From contig NZ_BKZV01000006.1 in NCBI RefSeq assembly GCF_008974285.1, positions 1 through 64,000 on the forward strand: 64,000 bases of DNA, written 5' to 3'. Origin of the DNA: Thermogemmatispora aurantia (GTDB taxonomy: Bacteria > Chloroflexota > Ktedonobacteria > Ktedonobacterales > Ktedonobacteraceae). Shown one piece after another: positions 44,298-53,117 of this stretch; the first letter of the stretch is position 1, and each line of letters begins with the position of its first letter. The position numbers and the translations under genes are program-made. Below the pieces are notes generated by a model. That model saw nothing but the letters and a program-made list of their open reading frames with translations, was not told the DNA's origin and did no database searches.

Positions 44298-44780
44298 ATG
44301 CAAAGCGCAAAGCGCTATTTGCTGGTGATCGGGGTTGGGGTATTGGTGTTGCTGATTGTAGGCTTTATCCTGGCTGCTCTCTTCCATGTTTTGCTGGCCG
44401 TACTCTATATTGCTCTGATCATTCTGGCTGCGACGACGCTGATTGCTATTGCTCTTCTCATCTATGCTGTTCTCGCTCTGCTGCGGGCGATTACGACGGT
44501 GCGTAACGAGATGCGTCCCCTCCTGGCCTCAGTGCAGGAGACGGTTGGTGTGGTCAAGGAGACGGCGCGCACTGCCGGCCATACGGTCACAACGGTGGGT
44601 AGCGCCGCCCAACTGGCGCGTGATTTCGCGCTGGCGCCGGGGATTCGCGCCGTGGCCACTGTTCTGGCGGGACAGCAGGTGTTGCGTATCTTCCTGGGCA
44701 AGGGCCGTGCCCGTCGCAGCGAAGAGCGTCGGCGCCAGCAGATGCGTGCCATTCGTGCTCATGAGGTTGGAGGAAAGTAG
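44298..44780 (+). CDS. Small membrane protein of unknown function
   Basis: The 160-residue protein has two closely spaced membrane helices (YLLVIGVGVLVLLIVGFILAALFHVLLAVLYIALIIL and LIAIALLIYAVLALL). An amphipathic region (VRNEMRPLLASVQETVGVVKETARTAGHTV) resembling DUF948/YtxH-type proteins and a basic tail (GKGRARRSEERRRQQ) follow. It is not recognised. ATG 44298 follows GGGAGG at 11 bases. The next gene starts 2 bases after the stop, so the two are probably one membrane-associated unit. Confidence 0.65.
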   Translation: MQSAKRYLLVIGVGVLVLLIVGFILAALFHVLLAVLYIALIILAATTLIAIALLIYAVLALLRAITTVRNEMRPLLASVQETVGVVKETARTAGHTVTTVGSAAQLARDFALAPGIRAVATVLAGQQVLRIFLGKGRARRSEERRRQQMRAIRAHEVGGK

Positions 44781-44782
44781 CT

Positions 44783-45442
44783 ATGTCCGTCCCTGTCCTG
44801 GCTGCTCTCGCTGCTGATCCCTTGGAGACCTGGGGACAGATTGCGGCGATCGTGCTGGCGATCGAGTTGTTTGTCTTTGTCTTATTAGCGCTGGGGCTTT
44901 CCATCGGCTTATTCTTTGCCTTTGCCTGGGTCCAGGAGAAGAGCGAGTTGATTAAGCGTCTACGCCCAGTGGTCGATCAGCTCAATCAGGCCCTGGAGAC
45001 CAGCCCCACCGAGCGGTCCACCGAGGGAGGAGCGCTAGAGCATCCGCTGGTCCAGGGTGTGGTCAGCCTGCCGGAACGGGTGCGGGCGGTCGATCGGCGC
45101 GTCGAGCAAGGAAGCGATCGGGTAGCAGAGGCCGTGATCGAGTTCCGCGCGCGTACAGTGATGGTCAAGGAGATGGCCAGAGCCTTCTTCTTGCCAGGAT
45201 TAGTGCGGCGCGAGGCGCGCCAACGAGAGCTGCGTCGTGCGGCTGAGGCCGGCGCGGAGTTGCGAGAGGATTCACGCGAAGTGGGGCCGTCGCCGGCGGG
45301 CCGTAGCGTTGCTGAGGACCTGCCGGCTACCTTTGAAGCCGAGGGTGCTGGCCGAGTCGGTGTTGCGGGAGGGCTTTCCACCAGAGAGGAGGCGCCTGCT
45401 CAACAGGCGGTGCAGTCCATGCGCCATGTCTCTCCTCATTGA
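44783..45442 (+). CDS. Membrane protein of unknown function, DUF948-like
   Basis: The 219-residue protein has one long N-terminal membrane helix (IAAIVLAIELFVFVLLALGLSIGLFFAFAWV). A charged helical region follows (KLIKRLRPVVDQ-type, VVSLPERVRAVDRRVEQGSDRVAEAVIEFRARTV). Then comes an Ala/Glu/Arg-rich disordered tail. It is translated right after the preceding gene (GGAGGAAAGTAGCT before ATG) and overlaps the MFS gene by 17 bases, so the three genes form an operon. Function unknown. Confidence 0.65.
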   Translation: MSVPVLAALAADPLETWGQIAAIVLAIELFVFVLLALGLSIGLFFAFAWVQEKSELIKRLRPVVDQLNQALETSPTERSTEGGALEHPLVQGVVSLPERVRAVDRRVEQGSDRVAEAVIEFRARTVMVKEMARAFFLPGLVRREARQRELRRAAEAGAELREDSREVGPSPAGRSVAEDLPATFEAEGAGRVGVAGGLSTREEAPAQQAVQSMRHVSPH

Positions 45443-46844
45443 CTACGTACGTCAGTTCACCCGTTTGCAGCGGAATGCTCGCCTCTATCTGATCAGCAAC
45501 GCTCTCAGCGGTGTTTCGCTCGGCATTCTGCTGCTGCTCTATAATCTCTATCTCGATGCTCTAGGTTATCGTGCTGATTTCATTGGGGCTGTCCAATTTG
45601 CGGCTACCGTTGGGGCGGGCCTGGCTATCTTTCCCGCTGGCCTCTGTGTGGACCGTTTGGGGGGCAAGACGGTCCTGATCGTGGCCAGTCTCCTGATTGG
45701 CCTACTTGGGGCTGGCCAGATCCTGTTTCGACAGGCCCTCCCCTTGCTGATCACGGCCTTCCTGGCGGGAATAGTCAGCGCGGCCCTCCTCGTCGTCAAC
45801 GCTCCCTATCTGACACAGCACAGCTTGCCTGCAGAGCGCTCCCATCTCTTCAGCCTCAATCTCGTCGTGACGCTGGTGACCTCAGTAGCTGGGCGTCTGC
45901 TTGGGGGAGCGCTGCCTGTCTGGCTTCGTCAACTGACCTGGCTGATGGGGCCGCTGCCCTTCCCGCTCAGTAGTCTGCTGGCTCCTCAGCCGGCGGCGCG
46001 CGCCTATCAGCTTGCTCTCATTGGGGCCGGCTTGCTAGCTGTTCCCAGTCTGATCCCTCTCTTCCTGCTCGATCCTGATCCGCAGCCTCTGTCAAAGCCT
46101 GCCGATGGCGGGAGTGGGGGGGCCAGACGTATCCTGACTGAGAGAGTGGGTGGTCTTGCTCGCAGGGTCATGGCCGACTGGCGGCGCTGGCTGGATTGGA
46201 AGGTCTGGAGGCCCTGGCTGGGCAGCGCCCTGGTGTTGCTTACCCTGGAGCAAGGGCTGATTGGCTTCGGGGCCGGCCTCTTTATTCCCTACTTCAACCT
46301 CTTTTTCGTGCGTCATCTGGGAGCCAGCTCCTGGCAGTTTGGCCTCATCGATGGTGGGGCCACTGCTCTCACCGCCGGCGCCACTCTTCTCGCCCCCTGG
46401 TTAGCGGCGCGCCTGGGCAAGGCGCGGGCTGTAGTCTTAACGCAAACTCTCAGTCTGCCGCTCATGCTCGTACTGGGCTTCAGTCCTTCGTTGTTGCTGG
46501 CGGCCCTGCTCTATCCACTGCGTCAGGGGGCGATGGATATGACAATGGGCGTGCTGCAGGCCTTCTCAATGGAGGTTGTGCCGGGGCAATGGCGCGGCCT
46601 GGCCAACAGCAGCTATCAGGCTGCCTACTGGATCGCCTACTCCTTGTCGACCCCCATTGGTGGGATTGTCATCGTTCAGCAAGGCTATTCTGCCGTTTTT
46701 GTACTGGCGGCCATCAGCTACGCACTCGCCATCCTCGTGCTCTGGCGAGGTTTTGGGCATGATCCACAAGAGGCAACCAAAGGAGGGGCCGGGATGAACC
46801 AGACTGATCCGGGAGCAGCCGAAGCGGAGGCCCGGCAGCGCTGA
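45426..46844 (+). CDS. MFS transporter
   Basis: The 472-residue protein has 12 predicted helices in two halves. Major-facilitator signatures are LCVDRLGGKTVLIVASLLIG (loop 2-3 motif DxxGG/R) and, in the second half, LAARLGKARAVVLTQTLSLPL. A ~55-residue cytoplasmic loop separates the halves. The substrate is unknown. ATG 45426 starts the conserved membrane core (LLIDYVRQFTRLQRNARLYL) and overlaps the upstream gene in another frame. The frame itself runs back to 45237, but the added residues are shadow sequence of that gene. Confidence 0.85.
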   Translation: MSLLIDYVRQFTRLQRNARLYLISNALSGVSLGILLLLYNLYLDALGYRADFIGAVQFAATVGAGLAIFPAGLCVDRLGGKTVLIVASLLIGLLGAGQILFRQALPLLITAFLAGIVSAALLVVNAPYLTQHSLPAERSHLFSLNLVVTLVTSVAGRLLGGALPVWLRQLTWLMGPLPFPLSSLLAPQPAARAYQLALIGAGLLAVPSLIPLFLLDPDPQPLSKPADGGSGGARRILTERVGGLARRVMADWRRWLDWKVWRPWLGSALVLLTLEQGLIGFGAGLFIPYFNLFFVRHLGASSWQFGLIDGGATALTAGATLLAPWLAARLGKARAVVLTQTLSLPLMLVLGFSPSLLLAALLYPLRQGAMDMTMGVLQAFSMEVVPGQWRGLANSSYQAAYWIAYSLSTPIGGIVIVQQGYSAVFVLAAISYALAILVLWRGFGHDPQEATKGGAGMNQTDPGAAEAEARQR

Positions 46845-47003
46845 CTGAGTCACTCCCCTCTCGTTCACCCCGGGTCATGGCAAGAACTAACCTGCTGACT
46901 TACTTGCTCAATCTATCCTTCCTGACCACCGCGGGCTGTCGCTCCTCTGGCAGTGGACCGGCCCGAATGCGTGAGCGAGCCTAACGAGCCGAGCGGAGCC
47001 AAG

Positions 47004-47031
47004 TGGCTGCTTGCCTGCCTGCCTGCCCGTC
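47004..47031. repeat. GCCT tetranucleotide tract
   Basis: CTGCTTGCCTGCCTGCCTGCCCG is a short GCCT/CTGC repeat between the convergent MFS and tatC genes. It is of the same kind as the tracts near 13050, 51080, 54700 and 58590. Confidence 0.7.
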
Positions 47032-47061
47032 GTCTCTTCTCTGGGACTCGTGCAGGCTCGC

Positions 47062-47898
47062 TCACGCGCCTGCCTTGCTTGGACGAACCATAAAGCGGAT
47101 AAGCAGGATCGTCAGCTCATACAGGCAGGACATGGTCACCCCCAGGATAATGGGGCTATAGAAATCGGCCCCGGGGGTCAAGAAGGTCGAGGCGATCCAC
47201 AGCCCGACGTGAGACGCGGCGCGGCGGCGTTTCAAGGTTTCCGCGCTTACGATCCCGAGCTTAGCCAGGAAAGTCAACACGAGAGGAATCTCGAAGACGA
47301 TTCCGAAAGCCAGCAAGAAGAAGGCCACGAACGTAAAGTAGCTGTCTGCCGAAACCAGCTCCACAAAATCGCCGGAGGAGAAAGCGATTAGCCATTGAAC
47401 TGGATACTGCAGGACCACGAAGCCCAGGCCAATACCGGCCACGAAGAGGAGGCTGCCCAGGATCAGGAAAGGCAGAGCGGCCCTTTTCTCGTGGCGATAG
47501 AGACCGGGGGCGATAAAAGCCCAGGCCTGGTACAGGATGACCGGCATTGCCAGCAGGATGCCGACAGCGATCGAGACCTTGAGGAAGACCGTGAAGCCCT
47601 CGGCCAGGCCGATAGTGATCAGACCCCTGCCTGCCAGCTCTCCGTGAGAGTCGAGGCGTTGACCAGCCGTCAGCGTTGGCAGGGGCAACGTCAGGAAATG
47701 CAGGATTGGCTCGCGGAAGATAAAAGCGACGACTGCCCCGACGACTACCGCAATCAGGGACTTAAAAATGCGCCAGCGCAGCTCCTCCAGATGCTCGACG
47801 AGCGTCATGGAGGCGCCGTCTTCCTCTTCCTCCTGAAAGCGGAAGGTCTCATCCAGGTCGGGCATCAGGTCAGGTTGTCGTAAATTCCCTGTAGCCAT
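47062..47898 (-). CDS. tatC: Sec-independent protein translocase TatC
   Basis: The 278-residue protein binds twin-arginine signal peptides and forms the Tat translocase with TatA. It has six helices and the family blocks MTLVEHLEELRWRIFKSL, EGFTVFLKVSIAVGILLAMPVILYQAWAFIAPGLYRHEKR and the C-terminal AFGIVFEIPLVL plus STFLTPGADFYSP. A ~30-residue acidic cytoplasmic N-terminal extension (FRQEEEEDGAS-like) precedes the first motif. It is downstream of tatA on the same strand, the typical pairing. Confidence 0.94.
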   Translation of the reverse strand: MATGNLRQPDLMPDLDETFRFQEEEEDGASMTLVEHLEELRWRIFKSLIAVVVGAVVAFIFREPILHFLTLPLPTLTAGQRLDSHGELAGRGLITIGLAEGFTVFLKVSIAVGILLAMPVILYQAWAFIAPGLYRHEKRAALPFLILGSLLFVAGIGLGFVVLQYPVQWLIAFSSGDFVELVSADSYFTFVAFFLLAFGIVFEIPLVLTFLAKLGIVSAETLKRRRAASHVGLWIASTFLTPGADFYSPIILGVTMSCLYELTILLIRFMVRPSKAGA

Positions 47899-48016
47899 GC
47901 TCTTCCTCTGCTCACTCCCGGCGGTGTAGAGCGGGCTGGACCGATAGGAGGCGTCTACTCTGCATAGCTGCTATCTTGCTTCCTTGTCCTTCTCGCAACT
48001 TCTACAGAGCGGCGTC

Positions 48017-48394
48017 TCATTCGGCCTTCTGCCCGCCCTCGCTGATGGTCGGTTCTGTCTTGCTGACGCTCGCAGGAGAAGCCTGGCTCTGAGTCGACTG
48101 AGGCTGTGTCTCGTGAATCAGCTCGGGAGTAGGCTCAAAGAGTGGGTCCTGTCGCAGGCCGCTCCCGCTGCTCAAGCGGTTCAAATTGTTCCGTGCGGCA
48201 TAGGAAGGGGAGAAAGGCTCATCCAGGGGATCATGCTCCTCTTTATCCCTGGTGAGATCGCTCATGCCCTTACGGAACTCCTTAATGCTTTTCCCAATTG
48301 CCGAACCCATTTCAGGCAGGCGCTTTGGACCGAAGATCAGCAGGGCAACGATCAGAATAACAACCAGATCGAGGCCGTGGAATCCGGGGAACAT
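48017..48394 (-). CDS. tatA: Sec-independent protein translocase TatA/TatB
   Basis: The 125-residue protein has the TatA/B pattern: one N-terminal membrane helix (LDLVVILIVALLIFGPKRLPEMGSAIGKSIKEF, with the FGPKRLPE hinge) and an amphipathic helix. A charged, probably disordered tail rich in Ser, Pro and Glu follows. It polymerises to form the translocation pore with TatC, whose gene begins ~120 bases downstream. Confidence 0.93.
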   Translation of the reverse strand: MFPGFHGLDLVVILIVALLIFGPKRLPEMGSAIGKSIKEFRKGMSDLTRDKEEHDPLDEPFSPSYAARNNLNRLSSGSGLRQDPLFEPTPELIHETQPQSTQSQASPASVSKTEPTISEGGQKAE

Positions 48395-48585
48395 AGTTGC
48401 ACCCTCTCTTTTCTTGTCTTGTCTTGCCTTATGGAGGCGTGGCGCCTTCCTTTGTGCACTCCGAAAGCGACAACACTCTTCTTCTTACTTTACTTATTGT
48501 ATCTCACGCTTGCCCCCCCTTGCTAGCGCGGCTCTGAGCAGGGGGCAGGAGGCTGGAGAGCCAGCGAGCGGAGCACCTGACCCGT

Positions 48586-48888
48586 CTAGCCAGAATAGGC
48601 GGGGTAGGAAGACAGCTCTCGCTGCTGGGGAGCCAGCAGGGACTGCACACACTCCAGGCCGAGGCTCAGCACACCGGCCCCGGCGGCGCCGAGAGCCACC
48701 AGAGCGGCGGCGCGGCGGCGGCTCAAGCGTTGTTCTCCCAGCAAGCGGGCGATACGTTGACCACTTTCCAGAGAAGCGGCCTCTCTGGTCAGGCCCGCCC
48801 GCAAGCGGGCCTCCAGATCAGGTGGAGTAGGGGCCTGCTCACCATAGTGGCGCAGGAGCAGGACTTCAACAGAGTCCAAAGGCTGCAT
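48586..48888 (-). CDS. Small membrane protein paired with the ECF sigma factor (anti-sigma candidate)
   Basis: The 100-residue protein has a soluble helical N terminus (VEVLLLRHYGEQAPTPPDLEARLRAGL) and one membrane helix (RAAALVALGAAGAGVLSLGLECV). A short outside tail follows. Its start at 48888 lies inside the last codons of the sigma gene (23-base overlap) with GGGAG just before the ATG, so translation is coupled. Size, topology and position suit an anti-sigma factor, though no zinc-binding HxxxCxxC motif is present. An ATG at 48900 lacks a ribosome site. Confidence 0.6.
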   Translation of the reverse strand: MQPLDSVEVLLLRHYGEQAPTPPDLEARLRAGLTREAASLESGQRIARLLGEQRLSRRRAAALVALGAAGAGVLSLGLECVQSLLAPQQRELSSYPAYSG

Positions 48889-49693
48889 AGTGTCTCCCAT
48901 TGTACCAGGGAGGATTAGAGACCAGGCGTTCAGGTCTCTCCTCACTGGCGGCGTCTCCTGTTTGAAACGTCTGCTCGGGCTGAAGCGGCGGCGCTGGCGC
49001 TGGCTCTCTGCTTTCGCGCGGAGAGGGCGCTGGCTCACTGCCTGCCGGAGCAGATTGGCCAGCAGAAGCAGGGCTGGGCTGGCGACGCGGTCCGTCGCCG
49101 CGCTCCAGGGCGTAAAGCTGTTGGAACTGACGGCGAGCGCGTACCAGGCGCTGACGAACTGCTGGCTCGCTCACGTCCAGCATCTGAGCAATTTCCGCAC
49201 TGGAGAAGTCGCCCACCACTGAAAGCAGGAGGCAGACCCGTAGTGGCTCCGGCAGACGCTGCAACGTTCGCTGGACGGCATCGCGTTCGGCGATCAGTTC
49301 GCTGGGATCGGAGCCAGGTGTTGCCCCGTAGCCATGAGGCTGGACAGGAGCCGCCTGGGCCGCAAGATTCTCCGTCAAGCGTTCGCTCTCCGGCTCCTGA
49401 GCGCGTCGGCTCTGGTTGCCGAGTGAAGAGAAAGGCACGAAGCGGAAGAGGCGCTTGCGGCGCTCCTGCATACGGACTGTATTGAGAGCGATTTTCAGCA
49501 GCCAGGCACGGGCATTAAAATGAGGGCCACTGGAAGCGCGGGCGGCCTCGATACTTTTCAGAGCCTGCTGAAAAGTATCCTGAGTGAGGTCCTGGCTTTC
49601 CTCCCAATCGCCGGTCAGGCCATAGATTGTATGAAAGACCAGCTTGCCGTATTGCTGGATCAGCGCCTCAACGGCCTGCGCCGCGGGTCCCAT
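48866..49693 (-). CDS. RNA polymerase ECF-type sigma factor with C-terminal extension
   Basis: The 275-residue protein has sigma region 2 (VEALIQQYGKLVFHTIYGLTGDWEESQDLTQDTFQQALK, ~8-50, and ARAWLLKIALNTVRMQERRKR) and region 4 (LQRLPEPLRVCLLLSVVGDFSSAEIAQMLDVSEPAVRQRLVRARRQF in pieces, ~145-195). The helix-turn-helix recognises the -35 element. A ~75-residue Pro/Ser/Glu-rich tail after region 4 is unusual for ECF factors. The small membrane protein is translated from its end. The tat genes lie ~470 bases further downstream, so they may or may not share its transcript. Confidence 0.87.
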   Translation of the reverse strand: MGPAAQAVEALIQQYGKLVFHTIYGLTGDWEESQDLTQDTFQQALKSIEAARASSGPHFNARAWLLKIALNTVRMQERRKRLFRFVPFSSLGNQSRRAQEPESERLTENLAAQAAPVQPHGYGATPGSDPSELIAERDAVQRTLQRLPEPLRVCLLLSVVGDFSSAEIAQMLDVSEPAVRQRLVRARRQFQQLYALERGDGPRRQPSPASAGQSAPAGSEPAPSPRESREPAPAPPLQPEQTFQTGDAASEERPERLVSNPPWYNGRHYAAFGLC

Positions 49694-50244
49694 TGTTGTC
49701 TACATCCTCACTCACGCACTTGCTCGACGTCAACCGGAGCCGGTGAAGCCGGCCAGGGGAAGTAATCTCTCCTTACTTAAGGAGATGCCTGGGGGAGAAG
49801 AAATGTGACAGGGGGAAAGGTGAGGGGGGAAGACGAGGTGAGCGGTGACCACCACCCCACCCATCCCACGCCACATAAGCCCTCGAATCTGGCTGAAGAA
49901 GCAGGTCGTCCTCGGCGCCGCCTGAACGACCGTTTGTCCACCCACCAACCTGATCGATTGCTCGACTGGAGCGATAGGTAGAGAGGCAGGCGTAGCGGGG
50001 AAAAAGCAGAGAGGCGGTTTGACCGGCTGTCTGGTATCAGACAAACCGACGCGACGAGCGCATCTACGGCGCGATCCAACCTAGTTCCGAGGTCCCCAGA
50101 CAGGTGGATGGGGAAACAAATAGAGCCGTAGAACTGCGGCCACCGCGCCGCCTCCTGTCTCCCGCCTGCTTCTCGTATCCGCAGAAGAAGATCGAGTCAG
50201 GTCAGTGAATAAAGTCGGATCAGATCAGCGCAGCGCAAAGGGAC
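49694..50244. other. Long spacer between acpP and the sigma gene
   Basis: No gene is seen. On the minus strand GGTTTG/CAAACC (50016-50047), with an inner TCTG/CAGA stem, is followed after ~10 bases by a T-run (50001-50005). It is a weak candidate terminator for the acpP operon. The rest is C-rich with nothing recognised. Confidence 0.35.
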
Positions 50245-50499
50245 TTAGCGCAGATGTTCCTCGATATATTCCTGGGCCTCACCCACCGTCGTGATCTTCT
50301 CGGCGTCCTCATCCGAGATCTGGAGTTTAAACTCCTCCTCCAGGGACATGATCAGCTCCACCAGATCCAGGGAGTCCGCGTTTAGATCCTCGACGAAAGA
50401 GGCGCTGGGGACCACCTCGCTCTCATCGACGCCGAGCTGCTCGACGATGATCCGCTTCAAGCGCTCGGCGACGGAGCCGGAGCCAGAGCCAGAAGCCAT
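50245..50499 (-). CDS. acpP: Acyl carrier protein
   Basis: The 84-residue acidic helical protein carries the phosphopantetheine site in [15 protein letters not shown] (Ser43). It shuttles fatty-acyl chains during synthesis. An N-terminal Ser/Gly stretch is extra. Its ATG overlaps the nusB stop (TAATG), so nusB and acpP are coupled. fabD lies in the same direction upstream and coaD, which makes a CoA precursor, further up. Confidence 0.95.
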   Translation of the reverse strand: MASGSGSGSVAERLKRIIVEQLGVDESEVVPSASFVEDLNADSLDLVELIMSLEEEFKLQISDEDAEKITTVGEAQEYIEEHLR

Positions 50500-50951
50500 T
50501 AGGATGTCACCTCACTTTCCGCAGTTGGAGTGGGCTGCTGTTGCTGTGCCCGCGCAAATATTGTGCCAAGGACGCCATTGACGAAGCGGCTCGACGAGTC
50601 GCTGCCAAACAACTTGGCCAGTTCGACCGCCTCATTAATGGCTGCCTTTGCTGGTACCGTATTATTAAACAGAATCTCATAGATTGCAAGTCTGAGGATA
50701 TTTTTATCGATGCGGGCCATTTGTGAAAGTGGCCATTCGCGTGCGGCGCTCTGGATCTGCGCATCGATCGTCTCCAGGTGGGCGCAAGTGCCCTCGACCA
50801 GCTCAAGGGCATAATCCACCACCCGGGGATGCAGATTGCGCTCCTGGGCATGGCGCTGCACCACCTCGACCGGGGGGTGCCGCACCGTATCAAACTCGTA
50901 GAGCGCCTGCAGCGCGACCATTCGGGCCTGTCTGCGTATCCCTACCGGCAT
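50499..50951 (-). CDS. nusB: Transcription antitermination factor NusB
   Basis: The 150-residue all-helical protein has [16 protein letters not shown] at the N terminus and [54 protein letters not shown] in the second half, the NusB signature. It binds boxA RNA with S10 in rRNA antitermination. ATG 50951 begins the conserved part; TTG 50966 is an alternative. Confidence 0.94.
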   Translation of the reverse strand: MPVGIRRQARMVALQALYEFDTVRHPPVEVVQRHAQERNLHPRVVDYALELVEGTCAHLETIDAQIQSAAREWPLSQMARIDKNILRLAIYEILFNNTVPAKAAINEAVELAKLFGSDSSSRFVNGVLGTIFARAQQQQPTPTAESEVTS

Positions 50952-51059
50952 AGCGTCTTCACCCAATCGCTGGTCTAGCTTGCTGACTTTGCCCGACCGC
51001 GTGCGCTTGCGCGCGAGCAGGAAGCTAGTTTCTCTCGAACACGCCTCATCGTGGATGCC

Positions 51060-51150
51060 ACATCTCCTCTCTCTACTACCTACCTACCTATCCTACTACT
51101 ACCTACTTACTGGCTGACCTTGCCTCTCGCCTTCTTTCCTGCCTGCCTCT
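51060..51150. repeat. CTAC/CTGC tetranucleotide-like tract
   Basis: A C/T-rich stretch with repeats of CTAC, TACCTACCTACC and TACTACTACC, then GCCTGCCT, fills much of the Asp23-nusB spacer. Confidence 0.7.
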
Positions 51151-51160
51151 GCTCAAAGCG

Positions 51161-51493
51161 CTAAGCCACATCCTGGATGTAGACATTGATCTCGCGCACC
51201 TGCATCCCGACCATATGCTCCAAGGCGGCGGCTACCTCTTCCTGGACAGCGGTAGCGACCTCGACGACATTGACGCCGGAGGCCACGACCAGGTAAAGGT
51301 CGACGCTCACGGTATTGTCCTGGACTGTCAGAGCCACACCTTGGCGGGGGATCTCGCGACCGGCGAAAGCTGGCCAGCGCTCGCTACCACGGGCCAGGCG
51401 GACGACGCCGGCCACCCCTAGCGCGGCATTCGAGACGATGGTTGTCAGAACCTGGCGGGCGACGCGCACCACGCCTGGAGGCTCATTGGTCAT
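51161..51493 (-). CDS. Asp23/Gls24 family envelope stress protein
   Basis: The 110-residue protein starts GVVRVARQVLTTIVSNAALGVAGVVRLA and ends ATAVQEEVAAALEHMVGMQVREINVYIQDV, the two halves of the Asp23 domain. Members are small, abundant, membrane-associated stress proteins of unclear function. Many Firmicutes and Chloroflexota have one just upstream of nusB, as here. ATG 51493 is preceded by GAAGGGAAG; ten extra residues are possible. Confidence 0.88.
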   Translation of the reverse strand: MTNEPPGVVRVARQVLTTIVSNAALGVAGVVRLARGSERWPAFAGREIPRQGVALTVQDNTVSVDLYLVVASGVNVVEVATAVQEEVAAALEHMVGMQVREINVYIQDVA

Positions 51494-51598
51494 CTGTCTT
51501 GCTTCCCTTCTACTGTGCAGCATACTGACGGGACGCCGGTTGCTCTCTGCGCTCTTTCCCCGGTCTGGTGGGCAGGAACCCTTGATTATTATACCGCA

Positions 51599-52636
51599 TC
51601 AGAGCTGGAGCTGCCCTTGCTCACGCAAGGCGGTCACCGCTTTGTCCAGTTCGTTCGCGTTGCTGATTGTCAAGGTAGTGGCATCGCGAGCGATGCGCTT
51701 GACCAGGCCGGTCAGCACCGAGCCGGGTCCGATCTCCAGATAGACGCTGACCCCTGCAGTGGCCAGGTACTCGACGCTGCGAACCCACTGCACGGGGGCG
51801 ACGATCTGGCGCGCCAGCTCCTGGCGTAGGGCCTCCGCATCGGTCAGCGGGCGGGCCTCGATATTGCTAATGATGGGAATGGCCGCATTGCGCAGTGGAG
51901 TTGTGGCCAGCGCCTGGGCTAAACCCGCGGCAGCAGGCTCCATGACCGGCGAATGGAAAGCGCCGCTGACCGCTAAGGGGATAACCCGCTTGGCGCCGCG
52001 CGCCTTAGCTCGCTCCATTGCCAGGGCGAGGGCGCGCTGCTCACCGGAGATGACGATCTGGCCTGGAGCATTCAAGTTTGCCACACTCACCTTGCCCCAG
52101 CCGGGATGGTCTGTGTGAGACTGGGTCGCTGCTCCTTCCTGCATGGCCTCCTGACTGGCTTCCTGGCAGATCTCCTGCAGCGTTGCCTCATCCAGACCGA
52201 TGATTGCCGCCATCCCGCCCGGGCAGACGCTCCCTTCGTGGTGCATCAGACGTCCCCGCTCCCGCACCAGGCGCACAGCGTCCTCCAGATCGAGCGCGCC
52301 GGCAGCGACGAGGGCCGCATATTCTCCAACGCTGTGACCGGCGGTGAAGGTGGGGGTCAAAGGGGACGACCAGCTAAAGCGGGAAGCAAGCCGCTCCTGC
52401 AGAGCGGCCAACAGAGCGAGGCTAACGGTGACAATCGCGGGTTGGGCATTAATCGTCTCACGAAGTTGCTCTTCTGGTCCCTGGAAGCAGAGGGTGCTCA
52501 GCGCCATGCCCAGAGCCTGGTCGGCCCGCTCGAAAACCTGGCGGGCCGCGGGGGACTGCTCATAAATATCAGCCCCCATGCCCACTGTCTGACTGCCCTG
52601 TCCAGGAAAGAGGAAAGCTATTCCTTGTGCTGCCAT
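51599..52636 (-). CDS. fabD: Malonyl-CoA:ACP transacylase
   Basis: The 345-residue enzyme loads malonyl groups onto ACP. Motifs are FLFPGQGSQTVGMG, QPAIVTVSLALL, TAGHSVGEYAALVAAGAL (nucleophile S102), a conserved Arg after it, and VSGAFHSPVMEPA with the catalytic histidine. An insert of ~20 residues (SQEAMQEGAATQSHTDHPGWG) sits near residue 180. The ribosome site is weak. ACP is encoded further down the same strand. Confidence 0.93.
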   Translation of the reverse strand: MAAQGIAFLFPGQGSQTVGMGADIYEQSPAARQVFERADQALGMALSTLCFQGPEEQLRETINAQPAIVTVSLALLAALQERLASRFSWSSPLTPTFTAGHSVGEYAALVAAGALDLEDAVRLVRERGRLMHHEGSVCPGGMAAIIGLDEATLQEICQEASQEAMQEGAATQSHTDHPGWGKVSVANLNAPGQIVISGEQRALALAMERAKARGAKRVIPLAVSGAFHSPVMEPAAAGLAQALATTPLRNAAIPIISNIEARPLTDAEALRQELARQIVAPVQWVRSVEYLATAGVSVYLEIGPGSVLTGLVKRIARDATTLTISNANELDKAVTALREQGQLQL

Positions 52637-52845
52637 AGAGTTACACTGCGCGCGAGGGGTAGACGCGGCGCGAGCGAGACAAACAATGCCTGCTAGCTAA
52701 TCGCACCTGGCCTGGTCCTGCCTCGCCCGACCGCGGGTGTGGCCTCGCGCTCTCTCCTCTTCTCGTCATAGTCTCGGTTGCCTGTCCCAGTCAATGGGGG
52801 CGTGCGTGCGCGGTGGAGAGCACTGCGGTGTGGATGTGGAGGCCA

Positions 52846-53037
52846 CTAGCGCTTGCGCTCCTTGGGCCAGAAGACCTGGCGACCGCGGTAGGTGCCGCAC
52901 TTAGGGCAGGCATGGTGGGCGAGCCGCGGCGAGCGGCACTGGGGGCAGAGCACCAGCTGAGGCAGCTTCAGGTGGAAATGCGCGCGCCTCTCGCCCTTAC
53001 GCGCATGGGAAACTCGCTGTTTTGGTAATGCGCCCAT
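52846..53037 (-). CDS. rpmF: 50S ribosomal protein L32
   Basis: The 63-residue protein starts GALPKQRVSHARKGERRAH and has the zinc ribbon LCPQCRSPRLAHHACPKCGTYRGRQV (four cysteines, so the zinc-binding C+ form). ATG 53037 follows GGAGGAG at 9 bases. It sits just after the DUF177 gene, a near-universal pairing. Confidence 0.95.
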   Translation of the reverse strand: MGALPKQRVSHARKGERRAHFHLKLPQLVLCPQCRSPRLAHHACPKCGTYRGRQVFWPKERKR

Positions 53038-53117
53038 AGAACAAAGCTCCTCCTCTATCTCCTAATCGGGCTAGCTGGCGGGAACGGACTGGATGGCCAG
53101 CGGGGCCAGCGAGCACG

